Below, in pieces: positions 40,135 through 48,102 of a stretch of DNA of 51,219 nt. Numbering within the stretch: position 1 is the first letter of the stretch; each line of letters begins with the position of its first letter. This stretch comes from Opitutales bacterium (GTDB lineage Bacteria; Verrucomicrobiota; Verrucomicrobiia; Opitutales; UBA953). Where the stretch lies: positions 1 through 51,219 of the forward strand of contig JAFYWY010000030.1 in assembly GCA_017546455.1 (NCBI GenBank), in the 5' to 3' direction. A program made the translations under genes and the position numbers. The notes beneath the pieces were generated by a model. That model saw nothing but the letters and a program-made list of their open reading frames with translations, made no database searches and was not told where the DNA came from.

Positions 40135-41952
40135 ATGAAACGTTTTCTTCCCTACTACTCTCTGCTCGCCGAAGTGCGTTGGACCTTTGCCATCGCGTTG
40201 CTTCTGGGCGTAGTGTCCGGCATTGCGAGCGGGTTCGGCTTGCCGCTGATGCTCCAAAAGGTGCTTCCCGTGCTTTTCTCCGATGCCGGGCCGGCTCAGG
40301 CGCTCGTGCTTTTCGATCCGCATTCGGAGACGGCGATTAACTACGGTTTGAGCTGGTTGCCCGCGCTGGTTATTCCTGCCGAGCATGTTTTGGCTTTTGC
40401 GATTTTGCTCCTGCCGATTGTGTTTATCATCCGCGGCGTTTCGATGTTCGGGAACACCTACCTGCTCAATGTCTGCGGGGTGCGGGTACTGGAAGGCGTG
40501 CGCATGCGCCTCTTCGCGCATCTCCAGAAAATGCACCTGGACTTCTTTCGCAAGCACAACTCCGGCGACTTGCTCAGCCGAACGATGGGCGACACGATGC
40601 TCGTCAAAAACGTGCTCGTCGAAGTGACCAATGATCTCCTCATTCAGCCGTTTACGCTTGCGGGCGCCGTCGGGTTCGTCATTTGGCAGGCCTTTCAAAG
40701 TTCCGCGACCCAGGAATTTCTTTTGAGTCTCTTGCTTGTTCCGGCGACGGTGCTTCCGGTTCGCTTCATCGGCCGCCGCATCCGCAAGCGCTCGCGCGAA
40801 GCTTTGGACAAGGCCGGCGAGCTTTCCGGAGTGCTTACCGAAAGCCTTCAGTCCCCGCGGGAAATTCGTGCCTATAATTTGCAGGAGCGTGAGTGCTCCC
40901 GTTTCCGCGGATTCGTGAGCTCTTATTTGAAGCTCCAGCTCAAGGTCATTAAGTACGACAAGATGCTGACTCCGCTAATCGAGATGCTCGCGGCCTGTAC
41001 GGTTTCCTTTGCCGTCTATCGTGCCGCCTGTGCCGGTCTCGACCAGGACACCGTCATCGCGCTTGTCGGGGCGCTTTACTTCGCTTACGACCCGATTAAG
41101 AAAATCGGCAAGGTGAACAACCGCGTTAAGGAAGGGATGGCGGCACTCATGCGTTTGGAGGAAATTATCCACGCGCCGATCGAAGTTGCCGATCCCGCCG
41201 ATCCCAAGCCCCTCGGCACCGTCCGCGGGGAGGTTGCGTTCGAAAACGTCAACTTTGCTTACGACCCCGAAGAGCCCGTCCTGAAAAATATTTCCTTTAC
41301 GGTAAAGCCCGGAGAAACCGTCGCGCTCGTCGGGCCGTCCGGAGCCGGGAAGAGTACGGTCGTCAACCTGTTGCCGCGTTTTTACGATGTCGTTGACGGC
41401 GGCATTCGGGTGGACGGAACGGACGTGCGTGATCTGCTCCAGCACGAGCTGCGCCAAAATATTGCCGTCGTTTCGCAGGAACCGATTCTTTTCTCCGACA
41501 CGATTTACAACAACCTGCTCTTGGGCAAGCCCGATGCTACGCGGGAAGAAGTGGAAGACGCGCTCAAGCGTGCTGCGGCCTACGACTTCGTGATGTCGCT
41601 TGAAGAGGGCTGGGACACGCCGGTCGGCGAACGCGGCGGACGCCTCTCCGGCGGTCAGCGCCAACGCATTGCCATCGCCCGTGCCTTCCTCAAAAATGCG
41701 CCGATTTTGATTTTGGACGAAGCCACTTCCGCGCTCGACTCCGAAAGCGAAGCCGAAATCCAGGACGCGCTGGAAGAACTCGTGAAGGGACGTACGACTT
41801 TCATGATTGCCCACCGCTTCTCCTCAATTCGCACGGCCACGCGCATTCTCGTCTTCAAGGCCGGGGAAATTGTCGCCGACGGTCCGCACGAAAAGGTGTA
41901 CGCGGAGTCCGCGCTTTACCGCGAACTTTACGACCGCCAGTCCGTCGAATAA
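40135..41952 (+). CDS. MsbA-like ABC transporter (fused permease-ATPase)
   Basis: The 605-aa half-transporter has an N-terminal six-helix exporter domain (about 1-330). The C-terminal ATPase has Walker A GPSGAGKST, Q-loop VVSQEPILFSDT, signature LSGGQRQRIAIARAF, Walker B ILILDEATSALD and H-loop IAHRFSSI. Dimers of this type export lipids or drugs; the family most like it is MsbA (lipid A-core flippase). The substrate is not decidable from sequence. The ATG at 40135 directly precedes the first helix. Confidence 0.9.
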   Translation: MKRFLPYYSLLAEVRWTFAIALLLGVVSGIASGFGLPLMLQKVLPVLFSDAGPAQALVLFDPHSETAINYGLSWLPALVIPAEHVLAFAILLLPIVFIIRGVSMFGNTYLLNVCGVRVLEGVRMRLFAHLQKMHLDFFRKHNSGDLLSRTMGDTMLVKNVLVEVTNDLLIQPFTLAGAVGFVIWQAFQSSATQEFLLSLLLVPATVLPVRFIGRRIRKRSREALDKAGELSGVLTESLQSPREIRAYNLQERECSRFRGFVSSYLKLQLKVIKYDKMLTPLIEMLAACTVSFAVYRAACAGLDQDTVIALVGALYFAYDPIKKIGKVNNRVKEGMAALMRLEEIIHAPIEVADPADPKPLGTVRGEVAFENVNFAYDPEEPVLKNISFTVKPGETVALVGPSGAGKSTVVNLLPRFYDVVDGGIRVDGTDVRDLLQHELRQNIAVVSQEPILFSDTIYNNLLLGKPDATREEVEDALKRAAAYDFVMSLEEGWDTPVGERGGRLSGGQRQRIAIARAFLKNAPILILDEATSALDSESEAEIQDALEELVKGRTTFMIAHRFSSIRTATRILVFKAGEIVADGPHEKVYAESALYRELYDRQSVE

Positions 41953-41959
41953 ATTCCGT

Positions 41960-41988
41960 TTGACAAATACGGCGATAAGGCCGAGAAT
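41960..41988 (+). promoter_or_regulatory. Sigma70-type promoter of tRNA-Pro
   Basis: A perfect TTGACA (41960-41965) is followed after 17 bp by GAGAAT (41983-41988), and the tRNA starts 16 bp further on. It begins only 8 bp after the transporter stop. Confidence 0.65.
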
Positions 41989-42003
41989 CGACACTTCCTT
42001 TTT

Positions 42004-42081
42004 CGGGCTGTAGCGCAGTCTGGCTAGCGCATTTGCATGGGGTGCAAAGGGTCGGAGGTTCGAATCCTCTCAGCCCGACCA
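42004..42081 (+). tRNA. tRNA-Pro(GGG)
   Basis: The acceptor CGGGCTG pairs with CAGCCCG. The anticodon arm TTTGC-ATGGGGT-GCAAA gives anticodon GGG, the T-arm is GGAGG-TTCGAAT-CCTCT, and CCA is encoded. Its 3' end is duplicated at 49821-49843, marking it as the insertion site of element 2. Confidence 0.95.
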
Positions 42082-42146
42082 AATTTCTCCCAAAATCGCC
42101 CGCAATCCTAATAAAATACAGGGTTGCGGGCTTTTTAGTGCCTTTT
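42059..42146 (+). repeat. attL of element 2 (with intact tRNA-Pro end)
   Basis: This 88-bp segment matches 49821-49908 with a few differences in the tRNA-derived first part. It includes the tRNA T-loop to CCA and a terminator hairpin (GCCCGCAATCC...GGGTTGCGGGC followed by TTTTT). Confidence 0.9.
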
Positions 42147-42205
42147 TGCTCGAGCGCAGAAAGTGTGTTTTTTATGCCAAAAAACGCCAAAAATACATAT
42201 ATGCG

Positions 42206-42227
42206 AACACACTTTTAACACACAGGC
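42206..42227 (+). repeat. Candidate integrase arm site, left
   Basis: A 22-bp sequence beginning AACACACTTTTAACACAC is present here and, identically and in the same orientation, at 49772-49793. The two copies lie 60 bp and 27 bp inside the left and right att repeats. Short identical sites at both ends are what an integrase N-terminal domain would bind. Confidence 0.55.
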
Positions 42228-42273
42228 GAAAACGGGCGGGAAAGTAGCAGGGAAGCGGGTTTGATCGCGGCGG

Positions 42274-42312
42274 GCGCGAAATTTCCGATTTTCCGAAATC
42301 GGGCGCTTTTTG
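42274..42312 (+). terminator. Hairpin near the tRNA-proximal end of element 2
   Basis: CCGATTT and AAATCGG pair around TCCG, extended by GCGC on both sides with a bulge, and are followed by TTTTT. It may block transcription from tRNA-Pro into the element. Confidence 0.5.
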
Positions 42313-42361
42313 TGTGTTTTTTTAAAAGTTTGCCGTGCTGAACTTGCTTTTTTGCCTATTT

Positions 42362-42456
42362 ACCTACGCGAAAGCCCGCAAAGCCTTTATTTATGCGGCT
42401 TGTATGGCGTAGTAAGTCGAAAGGGGCAACCTACGCGGGATTTTTACCTACGCGGG
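42362..42456 (+). repeat. ACCTACGCG iterons, left cluster (possible crr-like site)
   Basis: ACCTACGCG occurs at 42362, 42429 and 42446, the last two as ACCTACGCGGG. The cluster also contains AAGCCTTTATTTAT (42381-42394), which recurs at 48165 in the other iteron region of this element. No gene lies here. Relation to replication is inferred from the primase-helicase downstream and the matching cluster at 48103-48212. Confidence 0.5.
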
Positions 42457-42465
42457 CAAAAAAAA

Positions 42466-42492
42466 GCGGGAACGCGTTTTAAGCGTTCCCGC
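42466..42492. terminator. Hairpin 1 downstream of the primase-helicase gene
   Basis: GCGGGAACGC and GCGTTCCCGC pair perfectly around TTTTAA. A nearly identical hairpin follows at 42540-42566, giving a tandem pair. The minus strand reads into TTTTTTT after this stem, so it can terminate the long minus-strand operon. Confidence 0.8.
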
Positions 42493-42539
42493 CCCCGCCG
42501 TGTGGCGGGTTTCTATGTCTAACCCAGAAAGGGGGAAAA

Positions 42540-42566
42540 GCGGGAACGTGTTTTAAGCGTTCCCGC
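42540..42566. terminator. Hairpin 2 downstream of the primase-helicase gene
   Basis: GCGGGAACGTG...AAGCGTTCCCGC forms a stem almost identical to the one at 42466-42492, and on the minus strand is followed by TTTTCCC. It lies 33 bp from the primase-helicase stop. The duplication suggests a reinforced terminator. Confidence 0.7.
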
Positions 42567-42598
42567 GCCCGCTTATGCGGTGTATTCGTAATCAATTA

Positions 42599-44884
42599 TT
42601 ATCCAAAAGGGGAGACTTGCGGCGGCGAGGCTTCGGCGGCGGATCGGGGGCGGTGTATGCGATATTTCGGCGAGCTGTCCGAGCCGTTCCAACTTATTTT
42701 TTCGGGATTCTCACGGGCGAGGCGGCGCAGGATCGAGCCGATAACGCGCGGCGAAAGGGGTTTCTCGTGGTAGAAATCGGCAAGGATTGTTGCGAGCTTC
42801 GCGGCGGTGTAAGGCTTTTCGACAAAGTCGCCCGTTTTGTCGGCGGCGGCGAGTTCGTCAATTTTTGCCAAAACGTCGAAATCTATCGAAACTTCAAAGA
42901 GGGCGCGGCGAGCGGCGGGGGCGCAATAGCCTTTAAGTCCGAAACGTTCGTCTTTCCATTCTTCGGGCGCGTCAAAATACACGTCGAGCCAATAGAGAAA
43001 CGCGGGAAGCTCGCGGCGGATTGCGGCGGCGTTTTCGCGGGTTTTCGAGCCGTCGAAAGTCGCTTTTACGGCGGCGGAGTTGTTGATTGCGAGCGCCAAA
43101 AATTTATCTTCAAAATCTCCCGAAATTTCGGGGCAAGCGCGGGCGCAATTTCCGTTTTCGTCAATGTTCGCCAATAGCGTTAAAAAGTGTTGCCCGCGAA
43201 ACGTGAAGCCGTCTTTCCCTTTGCTTTCGGCATTGTAGCCTGAGCCGCCAATTATTTGCTTAATAGTCGCTTTAAAGCGGGAACGCTCTTGCGCGTTCAA
43301 GTCCTGCATTTCTGACGCTAAAACGCATTCCGCGCCGATAATCCCGCCGAGCCACTGTTTTTCCTGTGGAAACGTATCGGCGGCGGCGTGTTGGCGGTCT
43401 CCGAGGGCGGGACGGATTATTGTTTGAAATATTAAATCTTTTCCCGCTCCCGCTGTGCCTAATAGCATGAGCAACGGGACGGGCGAAACGCTCGCGCCGT
43501 TGCTTTCGCAGGCGCGCAGGAACGCGCGGCGGGCGTGCTGTAGCCATGCCAAAAATCGGGCGAGCTGTGAGAAATCCGAAAAGACGGTTTCGAGCAGGGT
43601 TTGAATCGTCGGAAAAGTGCCTTCGTCGGCGGCGATAATGTAGGGCGAGGAAAGGACAAGGGCGGGCTTTTTGTCGAAAGTGTGAAGCCCTGCGGAATGG
43701 CAGGAAAGCGCGGGGAAAACTCTGTGAACGTAGCGGGAACGGCGGACGGCGTAAAGAGCGGCGCGGGCGGTCTTGCGGTTTGCGCCGTGGCGGAATTCGA
43801 ATTCCTGCGCCGCCGCCGCGCCCGTGAGGGCTTTAATCGTTCCCGATTCGTCCTTGAAAAAGTAATCTTCTTTTCCCGCAAAATAAAATCTTTCAAAAGT
43901 TTCGGCAAAAAGGACGGCGAGGGCGGACGGCGGGAGATTTTCCCAAGCGTCGAGGGGCGGGATTTCGTCAAGCGGTGTTTCCGAGATAAACGCTTCTGAA
44001 TCGTCGGAAATAATGAAATGCTTTCGGGCTTCGCTTCCTGCGTCGAGCTTTCCGCCGAGCGGCGAAAGCACGCTTGCGGCGGCGGTGAACGCTTCGGAAT
44101 CGTTGACGGAATCGGGAACGCGGATTAAGGCTTTCAGCCCGTTTCCCGAGGGCGAGGAAAAAACGGCGAGGGTAAAAGGCAGGCGGGCGAGGCGCTCGCG
44201 TAAGGTTTTAAAGTCGGTTTTTTTATTGTCTTTGCCGTCGTAGTCCAAAACGATGAAACCGCTTTTTGTTATTAAATTTTCGTCGGATCGGCGGGCGGAA
44301 TAAACGCCGTAAGCGCAGACTTGCGGGAGCGTCGATTTTTCCCGCGTCCCGTTTCTGACGGCGGCAACTTCGTTTTTCCATTTGCCCGCCTTAATTGCGC
44401 GCAAGCACGCGAGCAAGTCCGTTTCCTTGATGCTTTCAGGCTTGCGGCATGATTCGACAATGGAACACTTTCCGAGAATCACGCGGGCGGAAAGTGTATT
44501 TTGTTTCTCTTTACGTTTTTCGGGCGCGGGCTTCGTCGGCTTGCTCGCGGCGGGCTTCGGCGCGGTCGTATCGTCGCGGGCGGCACGCTCGCGGGCTTTC
44601 TCGCTTGCGTTGTATCCGTTTTGGCTCGCGAGGAAGACAAGCGTTCCGGCTGTGCATTTGTAGTTTCCGCGTAATGATTTTATGGCGGTTTCATAGGCGT
44701 TTTTCTCCCATTCTTCTTGCCAATTTTTAAGCAGGGAAAGCGCGGCGGCTTCGTTGCCGTCGAGCGCGGCGCAGGTTGCGGCAATCACTTTGAGCCATTC
44801 TTCGCGGGAGTTCGTGCCTTTCACGGGCGGCGGAATAAAGGAAAGGAGTTCGGCAATGTCGTTTTCTGTGAGATTGTTTTTCAT
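42599..44884 (-). CDS. Primase-helicase (VirE-N/BT4734-like plus SF3-like helicase domains)
   Basis: The 761-aa protein probably starts replication of element 2. An N-terminal helical segment, NSREEWLKVIAATCAAL (about 25-41), resembles the PriCT-2 linker of primases. Residues about 180-320 contain GFIVLDYDGKDN and FSSPSGNGLKALIRV, typical of the VirE N-terminal/BT4734-like primase-polymerase-type fold. The C-terminal ATPase has Walker A LLGTAGAGKDLIFQ and Walker B-like ECVLASEMQDLN with GSGYNAESKGKD, as in phage DUF5906/SF3 helicases. The combination resembles P4 alpha, which also binds iterons. It is the last gene of the minus-strand operon and is followed by tandem terminators. Confidence 0.85.
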   Translation of the reverse strand: MKNNLTENDIAELLSFIPPPVKGTNSREEWLKVIAATCAALDGNEAAALSLLKNWQEEWEKNAYETAIKSLRGNYKCTAGTLVFLASQNGYNASEKARERAARDDTTAPKPAASKPTKPAPEKRKEKQNTLSARVILGKCSIVESCRKPESIKETDLLACLRAIKAGKWKNEVAAVRNGTREKSTLPQVCAYGVYSARRSDENLITKSGFIVLDYDGKDNKKTDFKTLRERLARLPFTLAVFSSPSGNGLKALIRVPDSVNDSEAFTAAASVLSPLGGKLDAGSEARKHFIISDDSEAFISETPLDEIPPLDAWENLPPSALAVLFAETFERFYFAGKEDYFFKDESGTIKALTGAAAAQEFEFRHGANRKTARAALYAVRRSRYVHRVFPALSCHSAGLHTFDKKPALVLSSPYIIAADEGTFPTIQTLLETVFSDFSQLARFLAWLQHARRAFLRACESNGASVSPVPLLMLLGTAGAGKDLIFQTIIRPALGDRQHAAADTFPQEKQWLGGIIGAECVLASEMQDLNAQERSRFKATIKQIIGGSGYNAESKGKDGFTFRGQHFLTLLANIDENGNCARACPEISGDFEDKFLALAINNSAAVKATFDGSKTRENAAAIRRELPAFLYWLDVYFDAPEEWKDERFGLKGYCAPAARRALFEVSIDFDVLAKIDELAAADKTGDFVEKPYTAAKLATILADFYHEKPLSPRVIGSILRRLARENPEKISWNGSDSSPKYRIHRPRSAAEASPPQVSPFG

Positions 44885-44939
44885 GGGTTCGGAGCGCTTA
44901 GGCGTTCCCGCCGTGTTCCGGCGGGAACGGGTTTGTCTT

Positions 44940-45524
44940 TTACTTTTTTACGGCAACAAGGCGGAATTCGGTTTGCGAATTTTCGGCAAATGCAAGTCCG
45001 TAGCCTTCGGGAATCCAACCCGCAGGGAGTTTATTTGCGTAAAATCCGATTGAATCGATTAAATCAAACGTCCCGTCAGAGTTGCGGACGGGGGAAAGAA
45101 TAAACTCGTTGCGGAGCTTTTGGACGTTCTTAACGTCAAATTGCGCTTCGTAAACTTTTCGGGCGGCGGAAACGGCGGCGGAATTGTATTTTTGCGCCAT
45201 GTTGAATTTCTCGCGCTCGTGTTCGGGGAGCGTTTTAAGCAGGTCGGAAAGTCCGCTTGGAATGTCTTTGACTTTGTCGATTTTCGCGGCGAGTGCGGGG
45301 TCTGCGAACACGGCGGCGGCTTCGTCGGCTTTCACGGCGCTTTCAATCGCGGATTCGAGCTTGATAAGCGCGAGCAATTCCCGAACAAGGATTTCGGGGA
45401 GAGCTTTTGCAAAAGCGTTAATTTGCGCGGGGTGCGTTTTTTCGTGTTCGTCTTTGCGGGCGAGCAGTTGGAACGTGTCAAGCTCGCGGGCGAGTTGTTT
45501 ATTGATTTTGTTTTGTGAGTTCAT
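44940..45524 (-). CDS. Helical protein of unknown function
   Basis: I do not recognise this 194-aa protein. It appears almost entirely helical through residue 140, with Lys/Glu/Ala-rich stretches such as LARELDTFQLLARKDEHEKTH and KYNSAAVSAARKVYEAQF. The C-terminus is more beta-like (FDLIDSIGFYANKLPAGW, TEFRLVAVKK). No membrane span or signal is visible. It lies 55 bp upstream of the primase-helicase gene in the same direction. A replication-associated or single-strand-binding role is possible but unsupported. Confidence 0.65.
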   Translation of the reverse strand: MNSQNKINKQLARELDTFQLLARKDEHEKTHPAQINAFAKALPEILVRELLALIKLESAIESAVKADEAAAVFADPALAAKIDKVKDIPSGLSDLLKTLPEHEREKFNMAQKYNSAAVSAARKVYEAQFDVKNVQKLRNEFILSPVRNSDGTFDLIDSIGFYANKLPAGWIPEGYGLAFAENSQTEFRLVAVKK

Positions 45525-45541
45525 TTTTTGTTGATTTGTTT

Positions 45542-45715
45542 TTAGTTTGTTTCTTTCGGCGCGGGAGTCGTTCCCGTGTCTAAATGCTTAATTTGCAAGG
45601 CGATTTCCGCCGCTTGTTCGGCGTATTTCGCCGCTAAATCGCGATAAAATGCGGACGTGATTTTAAAGTGTTCGAGCTGTTTTTTTAGGCGCTTTGCTTC
45701 GAGTGTGTTTTTCAT
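45542..45715 (-). CDS. Small 57-aa helical protein
   Basis: The product begins MKNTLEAKRLKKQLEHFK and continues with SAFYRDLAAKYAEQAAEIALQIKHLD, a likely coiled coil. Its ATG overlaps the stop of the upstream HTH gene (TAATG), which supports its reality despite its short length. It lies 17 bp before the start of the 194-aa gene. The function is unknown. Confidence 0.6.
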   Translation of the reverse strand: MKNTLEAKRLKKQLEHFKITSAFYRDLAAKYAEQAAEIALQIKHLDTGTTPAPKETN

Positions 45716-45939
45716 TATGCGGCGATTCCGAGGGCTTTTCGTTTAGCTTCGTTTCGTAGCCATGCGCGGCAATCCGCGAGGCGGAAACGTAGAGTGCGGC
45801 GCTTCGCTTCGGGCGGTGCAATGTCGAGGCACGGAAGCCCGTTTGCGAGCCAACGGGAAATGCTTCTTTCGGAGACTGAAAGCGTTTCGGCGAGGCGCTT
45901 TTTCGTGATGTAGGCAGGATTTACTTTGTTCGTTTTCAT
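45715..45939 (-). CDS. AlpA/excisionase-like HTH protein of element 2
   Basis: The 74-aa protein shows YITKKRLAETLSVSERSISRWLANGLPCLDI followed by RRTLRFRLADCRAWLRNEAK, the winged helix-turn-helix pattern of AlpA/excisionase proteins, closely parallel to the gene at 2961 in element 1. It may promote excision or regulate the element. It lies inside the operon of small genes and is coupled to the following 57-aa gene. Confidence 0.8.
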   Translation of the reverse strand: MKTNKVNPAYITKKRLAETLSVSERSISRWLANGLPCLDIAPPEAKRRTLRFRLADCRAWLRNEAKRKALGIAA

Positions 45940-45947
45940 TGTCGTTT

Positions 45948-46148
45948 TTAGCTTGTTTGAAAAATCTTGTGTGCGCCGTTTTCGGATCGTGAAACGCTAA
46001 GCCCGAGGGCGTTAAGGGTTGCGATTTTGGCGCGGTATGCGGCGGCGTGAGGCTTCGGGGATTCGTCGAGATTTTCGCCGCGAGCGCGGGCGGAAATGAA
46101 TTCAAAAGAGAGCGCGGCGGCGAGGTTCCGGAATTTACGCGGGTTCAT
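45948..46148 (-). CDS. Small 66-aa protein
   Basis: I do not recognise this protein. It reads MNPRKFRNLAAALSFEFISARARGENLDESPKPHAAAYRAKIATLNALGLSVSRSENGAHKIFQTS and is basic and largely helical. Its ATG overlaps the preceding stop by 4 bp (ATGA), and the next gene starts 9 bp after it, so it is part of a tightly packed operon. Confidence 0.6.
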   Translation of the reverse strand: MNPRKFRNLAAALSFEFISARARGENLDESPKPHAAAYRAKIATLNALGLSVSRSENGAHKIFQTS

Positions 46149-46441
46149 TCTTCGGGGCTTTCTTCGGGTTCGGCGGCGGCGTAAAATTCGGCGCGGATTC
46201 CGTCGAGGTTTCCGCCGCTTTCTACGGCGGCAAAAGCAAAATCGTTTTCGTCAAAGTCGTTCCCGCTGTTCGTCGTGGCGAGTATTAGCGGGATTGAATG
46301 GATTTTTTCGGGATAATACGGCTTCAAAAGCCCTTTCTTTTCGGCGGCTTTGCGGGTTTCCGGCGGCAGGGATTCAATCCAAGCGCGGGCGGCGTCGGAG
46401 GCGTAGGCGGCGCGGTATGCGGCACGGGCGGCGGGTGTCAT
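46145..46441 (-). CDS. Small 98-aa protein
   Basis: No family is recognised. The N-terminal half is Ala/Arg-rich and helical (AARAAYRAAYASDAARAWIE). The C-terminal half is acidic (SGNDFDENDFAFAAVESG ... EPEESPEE). It overlaps both neighbours by 4 bp, which supports translation-coupled expression. Confidence 0.6.
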   Translation of the reverse strand: MTPAARAAYRAAYASDAARAWIESLPPETRKAAEKKGLLKPYYPEKIHSIPLILATTNSGNDFDENDFAFAAVESGGNLDGIRAEFYAAAEPEESPEE

Positions 46442-46701
46442 GCGTCTTTCTCCGTGCTGTGAAAAAGTCTCCCGTCGCGGCGGTAAAGAATCGCGGGGCG
46501 GTGTGTGCGACGGTTAAGCCCGAGGCGGCTTTTCAATTGGTAAACGTTTTGCGGGCTTACACCGAATTTCGCGGCGATTTGCACGCCTGTTTTGTTCGTT
46601 GTCAAAAGCTCTAAGACCATATAGGCGCGATTTGCGGCGGACAGTCTAAGCCCTTTTTTGGCGTTCACCTGTTCGCGAGTGAGAGAGGGGCGGGCGTTCA
46701 T
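46438..46701 (-). CDS. Small HTH DNA-binding protein
   Basis: The 87-aa protein contains a clear helix-turn-helix: NRAYMVLELLTTNKTGVQIAAKFGVSPQNVYQLKSRLGLN. GVQIAAKFGVSPQNVYQLKSR is the recognition unit. It resembles transposase- or sigma-like HTH domains and may be a regulator. It overlaps the neighbouring genes by 4 bp on each side. Confidence 0.65.
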   Translation of the reverse strand: MNARPSLTREQVNAKKGLRLSAANRAYMVLELLTTNKTGVQIAAKFGVSPQNVYQLKSRLGLNRRTHRPAILYRRDGRLFHSTEKDA

Positions 46702-46934
46702 TGTTTAAAAATGATGTCGAGAATCTTTTGCCCAAGTTCGCGGGTTGCGGAAACAAGTTTATAATGTTCCTTACGCAACGCTCTAAGCTCCCTATGTATC
46801 GGGGCGGCTTCGGCAGGGTATTGCTTGCGCTGTCTCTCAAAGGCTTTTTCCTGCCTGCGGATTTCGGCGCGGGCTTCGTCGCGGGCGCGGCGTGCGGTGC
46901 AATAGTTTTCGGCGGCGAGGTCGTCGATTTGCAT
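46698..46934 (-). CDS. Small coiled-coil protein
   Basis: The 78-aa product (MQIDDLAAENYCTARRARDEARAEIRRQEKAFERQ...) is rich in Arg, Glu and Ala with heptad-like spacing, so a coiled coil is likely. The ATG at 46934 is preferred to a TTG three codons upstream because it lies just after the previous stop (1-bp gap). The function is unknown. Confidence 0.6.
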   Translation of the reverse strand: MQIDDLAAENYCTARRARDEARAEIRRQEKAFERQRKQYPAEAAPIHRELRALRKEHYKLVSATRELGQKILDIIFKQ

Positions 46935-46935
46935 T

Positions 46936-47217
46936 TTACACAAAATCCTTTTCGTATTTTTTAATTGCGGCTAAAAGATTATTGCGCACGCGTTTAAATT
47001 CTGCGTTCTTCGTGCTCTTTTTTGCGGCGGCTTCAATTAGTTCTCGCTCTGTTGCCTTGAATTCTTCGGCGGCGCTTTTGTTTTTTCTGCCGAGCGTTGC
47101 GGAGCGGGCTATCATCCAACGGTTTTGTGCGGCGGCGGCTTCGTCTCGCGCGTCGAGAAATTCGCGGCGGGCGCGGAAATAGGCTTTGAGTGTGTTTTTG
47201 CTAATTTCGATCTTCAT
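46936..47217 (-). CDS. Small charged helical protein
   Basis: The 93-aa product starts MKIEISKNTLKAYFRARREFLDARDEAAAAQNRW and is strongly charged and helical throughout. No domain is recognised. It is the second gene of the minus-strand operon, 11 bp after the membrane-protein gene. Confidence 0.6.
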   Translation of the reverse strand: MKIEISKNTLKAYFRARREFLDARDEAAAAQNRWMIARSATLGRKNKSAAEEFKATERELIEAAAKKSTKNAEFKRVRNNLLAAIKKYEKDFV

Positions 47218-47228
47218 TGTTTTCCTTT

Positions 47229-47462
47229 CTATTTATCGGCAAGAGTTGCGAGCATTCCGAGCAGTCCGAGGACGGCGAAAGCGCCGAGCATGAGGGCGGC
47301 GGGAACGGGCGAGGCGTAGCCTTTGACAATTCCCATTTCGTCGGTTTCGGGGCTATCGGAATAGCGGTTGAACGCCGAGCAGGTCGGCGGCGTGTTTTGG
47401 CTGTGTGTGGCGTTGTCTGTCATAAACTTCTTCATGATGAAGTAAGAATTAGACTTCGCCAT
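47229..47462 (-). CDS. Small single-span membrane protein, first gene of the operon
   Basis: The 77-aa product has a polar N-terminus and one hydrophobic segment near the C-terminus (VPAALMLGAFAVLGLLGMLATLA). An internal start at 47435 (MKKFMTDN) is equally possible. Two operator-like dyads (47426-47443 and 47453-47470) overlap its beginning, so expression from this end of the operon is probably repressed. Such one-span proteins in satellites may affect superinfection or the host envelope; that is speculation. Confidence 0.55.
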   Translation of the reverse strand: MAKSNSYFIMKKFMTDNATHSQNTPPTCSAFNRYSDSPETDEMGIVKGYASPVPAALMLGAFAVLGLLGMLATLADK

Positions 47463-47470
47463 GAAGAAGT
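47426..47470. promoter_or_regulatory. Pair of inverted operator-like sites
   Basis: ACTTCTTCATGATGAAGT (47426-47443) and ACTTCGCCATGAAGAAGT (47453-47470) are each dyads with ACTTC...GAAGT ends. The second, read on the other strand, matches the first at 16 of 18 positions. They are 27 bp apart start to start, between divergent genes. A dimeric repressor, perhaps the product of 47528, could bind both. Confidence 0.55.
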
Positions 47471-47527
47471 AAAGCGATTTTTTACCGATTGCCTTTTCCG
47501 CCGCTTAAATAAAGGATTCTTTTTTAT

Positions 47528-47845
47528 ATGGAAAAAGACTCTGCTCAAATTTGCGTGATGTTTCCGCTTGCTATCGTGGAAGCGTTAAATTCGCGGTTCG
47601 GCGCGAAAAAACAAGATTTTATCCGCGAGGCGGTCGCGGAAAAATTCGCTCGCGATTTTGGCGAAAAGATTTCGCCAATTTTGGAGCGGAAAAACCAAGG
47701 CAGGCGCAACGATTTAGCCCGCATTCGTGAGGCATTTGCAGGGATTGAAAGCGCGGCGGCGGGCGCGGGCAAGGCTTTGCCGAAACTCGCCGAAAAAGCC
47801 GAAAAACTTGCTAAAAAAGCCCGCAAAAAAACCCGCTCTATTTAG
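47528..47845 (+). CDS. Regulator-like protein (possible ribbon-helix-helix)
   Basis: This 105-aa protein is the only plus-strand gene inside element 2. The N-terminal region, AQICVMFPLAIVEALNSRFGAKKQDFIREAVAEKFARDF, has a strand followed by two helices, as in ribbon-helix-helix repressors. The C-terminus is a Lys/Ala-rich basic helix (PKLAEKAEKLAKKARKKTRS). It is divergent from the operon at 47462 with two dyad sites in between, the layout of a repressor controlling an operon. Its stop overlaps the convergent small gene. Confidence 0.65.
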   Translation: MEKDSAQICVMFPLAIVEALNSRFGAKKQDFIREAVAEKFARDFGEKISPILERKNQGRRNDLARIREAFAGIESAAAGAGKALPKLAEKAEKLAKKARKKTRSI

Positions 47846-47993
47846 GAGCGGGCAAGAGAAGTGCAAAGAATATCGTTATTGCGACTGATGCAAACCAAAT
47901 AATAAGGAAGCATCTAAGATAGGACGCAATTTTCTTTTGCTGTATCAGAATTTCTTCGAGAATTGTTTGTTCGTCTCTGTAGTTGTGTTTCAT
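47838..47993 (-). CDS. Small membrane protein
   Basis: The 51-aa product reads MKHNYRDEQTILEEILIQQKKIASYLRCFLIIWFASVAITIFFALLLPAPK, with a charged N-terminal helix and one membrane segment. The ATG at 47993 is preferred because the longer frame begins with TTG. It is convergent with the preceding gene. The function is unknown. Confidence 0.55.
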   Translation of the reverse strand: MKHNYRDEQTILEEILIQQKKIASYLRCFLIIWFASVAITIFFALLLPAPK

Positions 47994-48102
47994 GCGCCAA
48001 AGTCTGCGCTTTTTTGCTCTTTGTGTAAATGCTTTTTGCGGGCTTTTTCTTCTTTGCTGATAAACTTCGGCAGGGATTGCCAAAAAACGGGCGGAAATTC
48101 GC

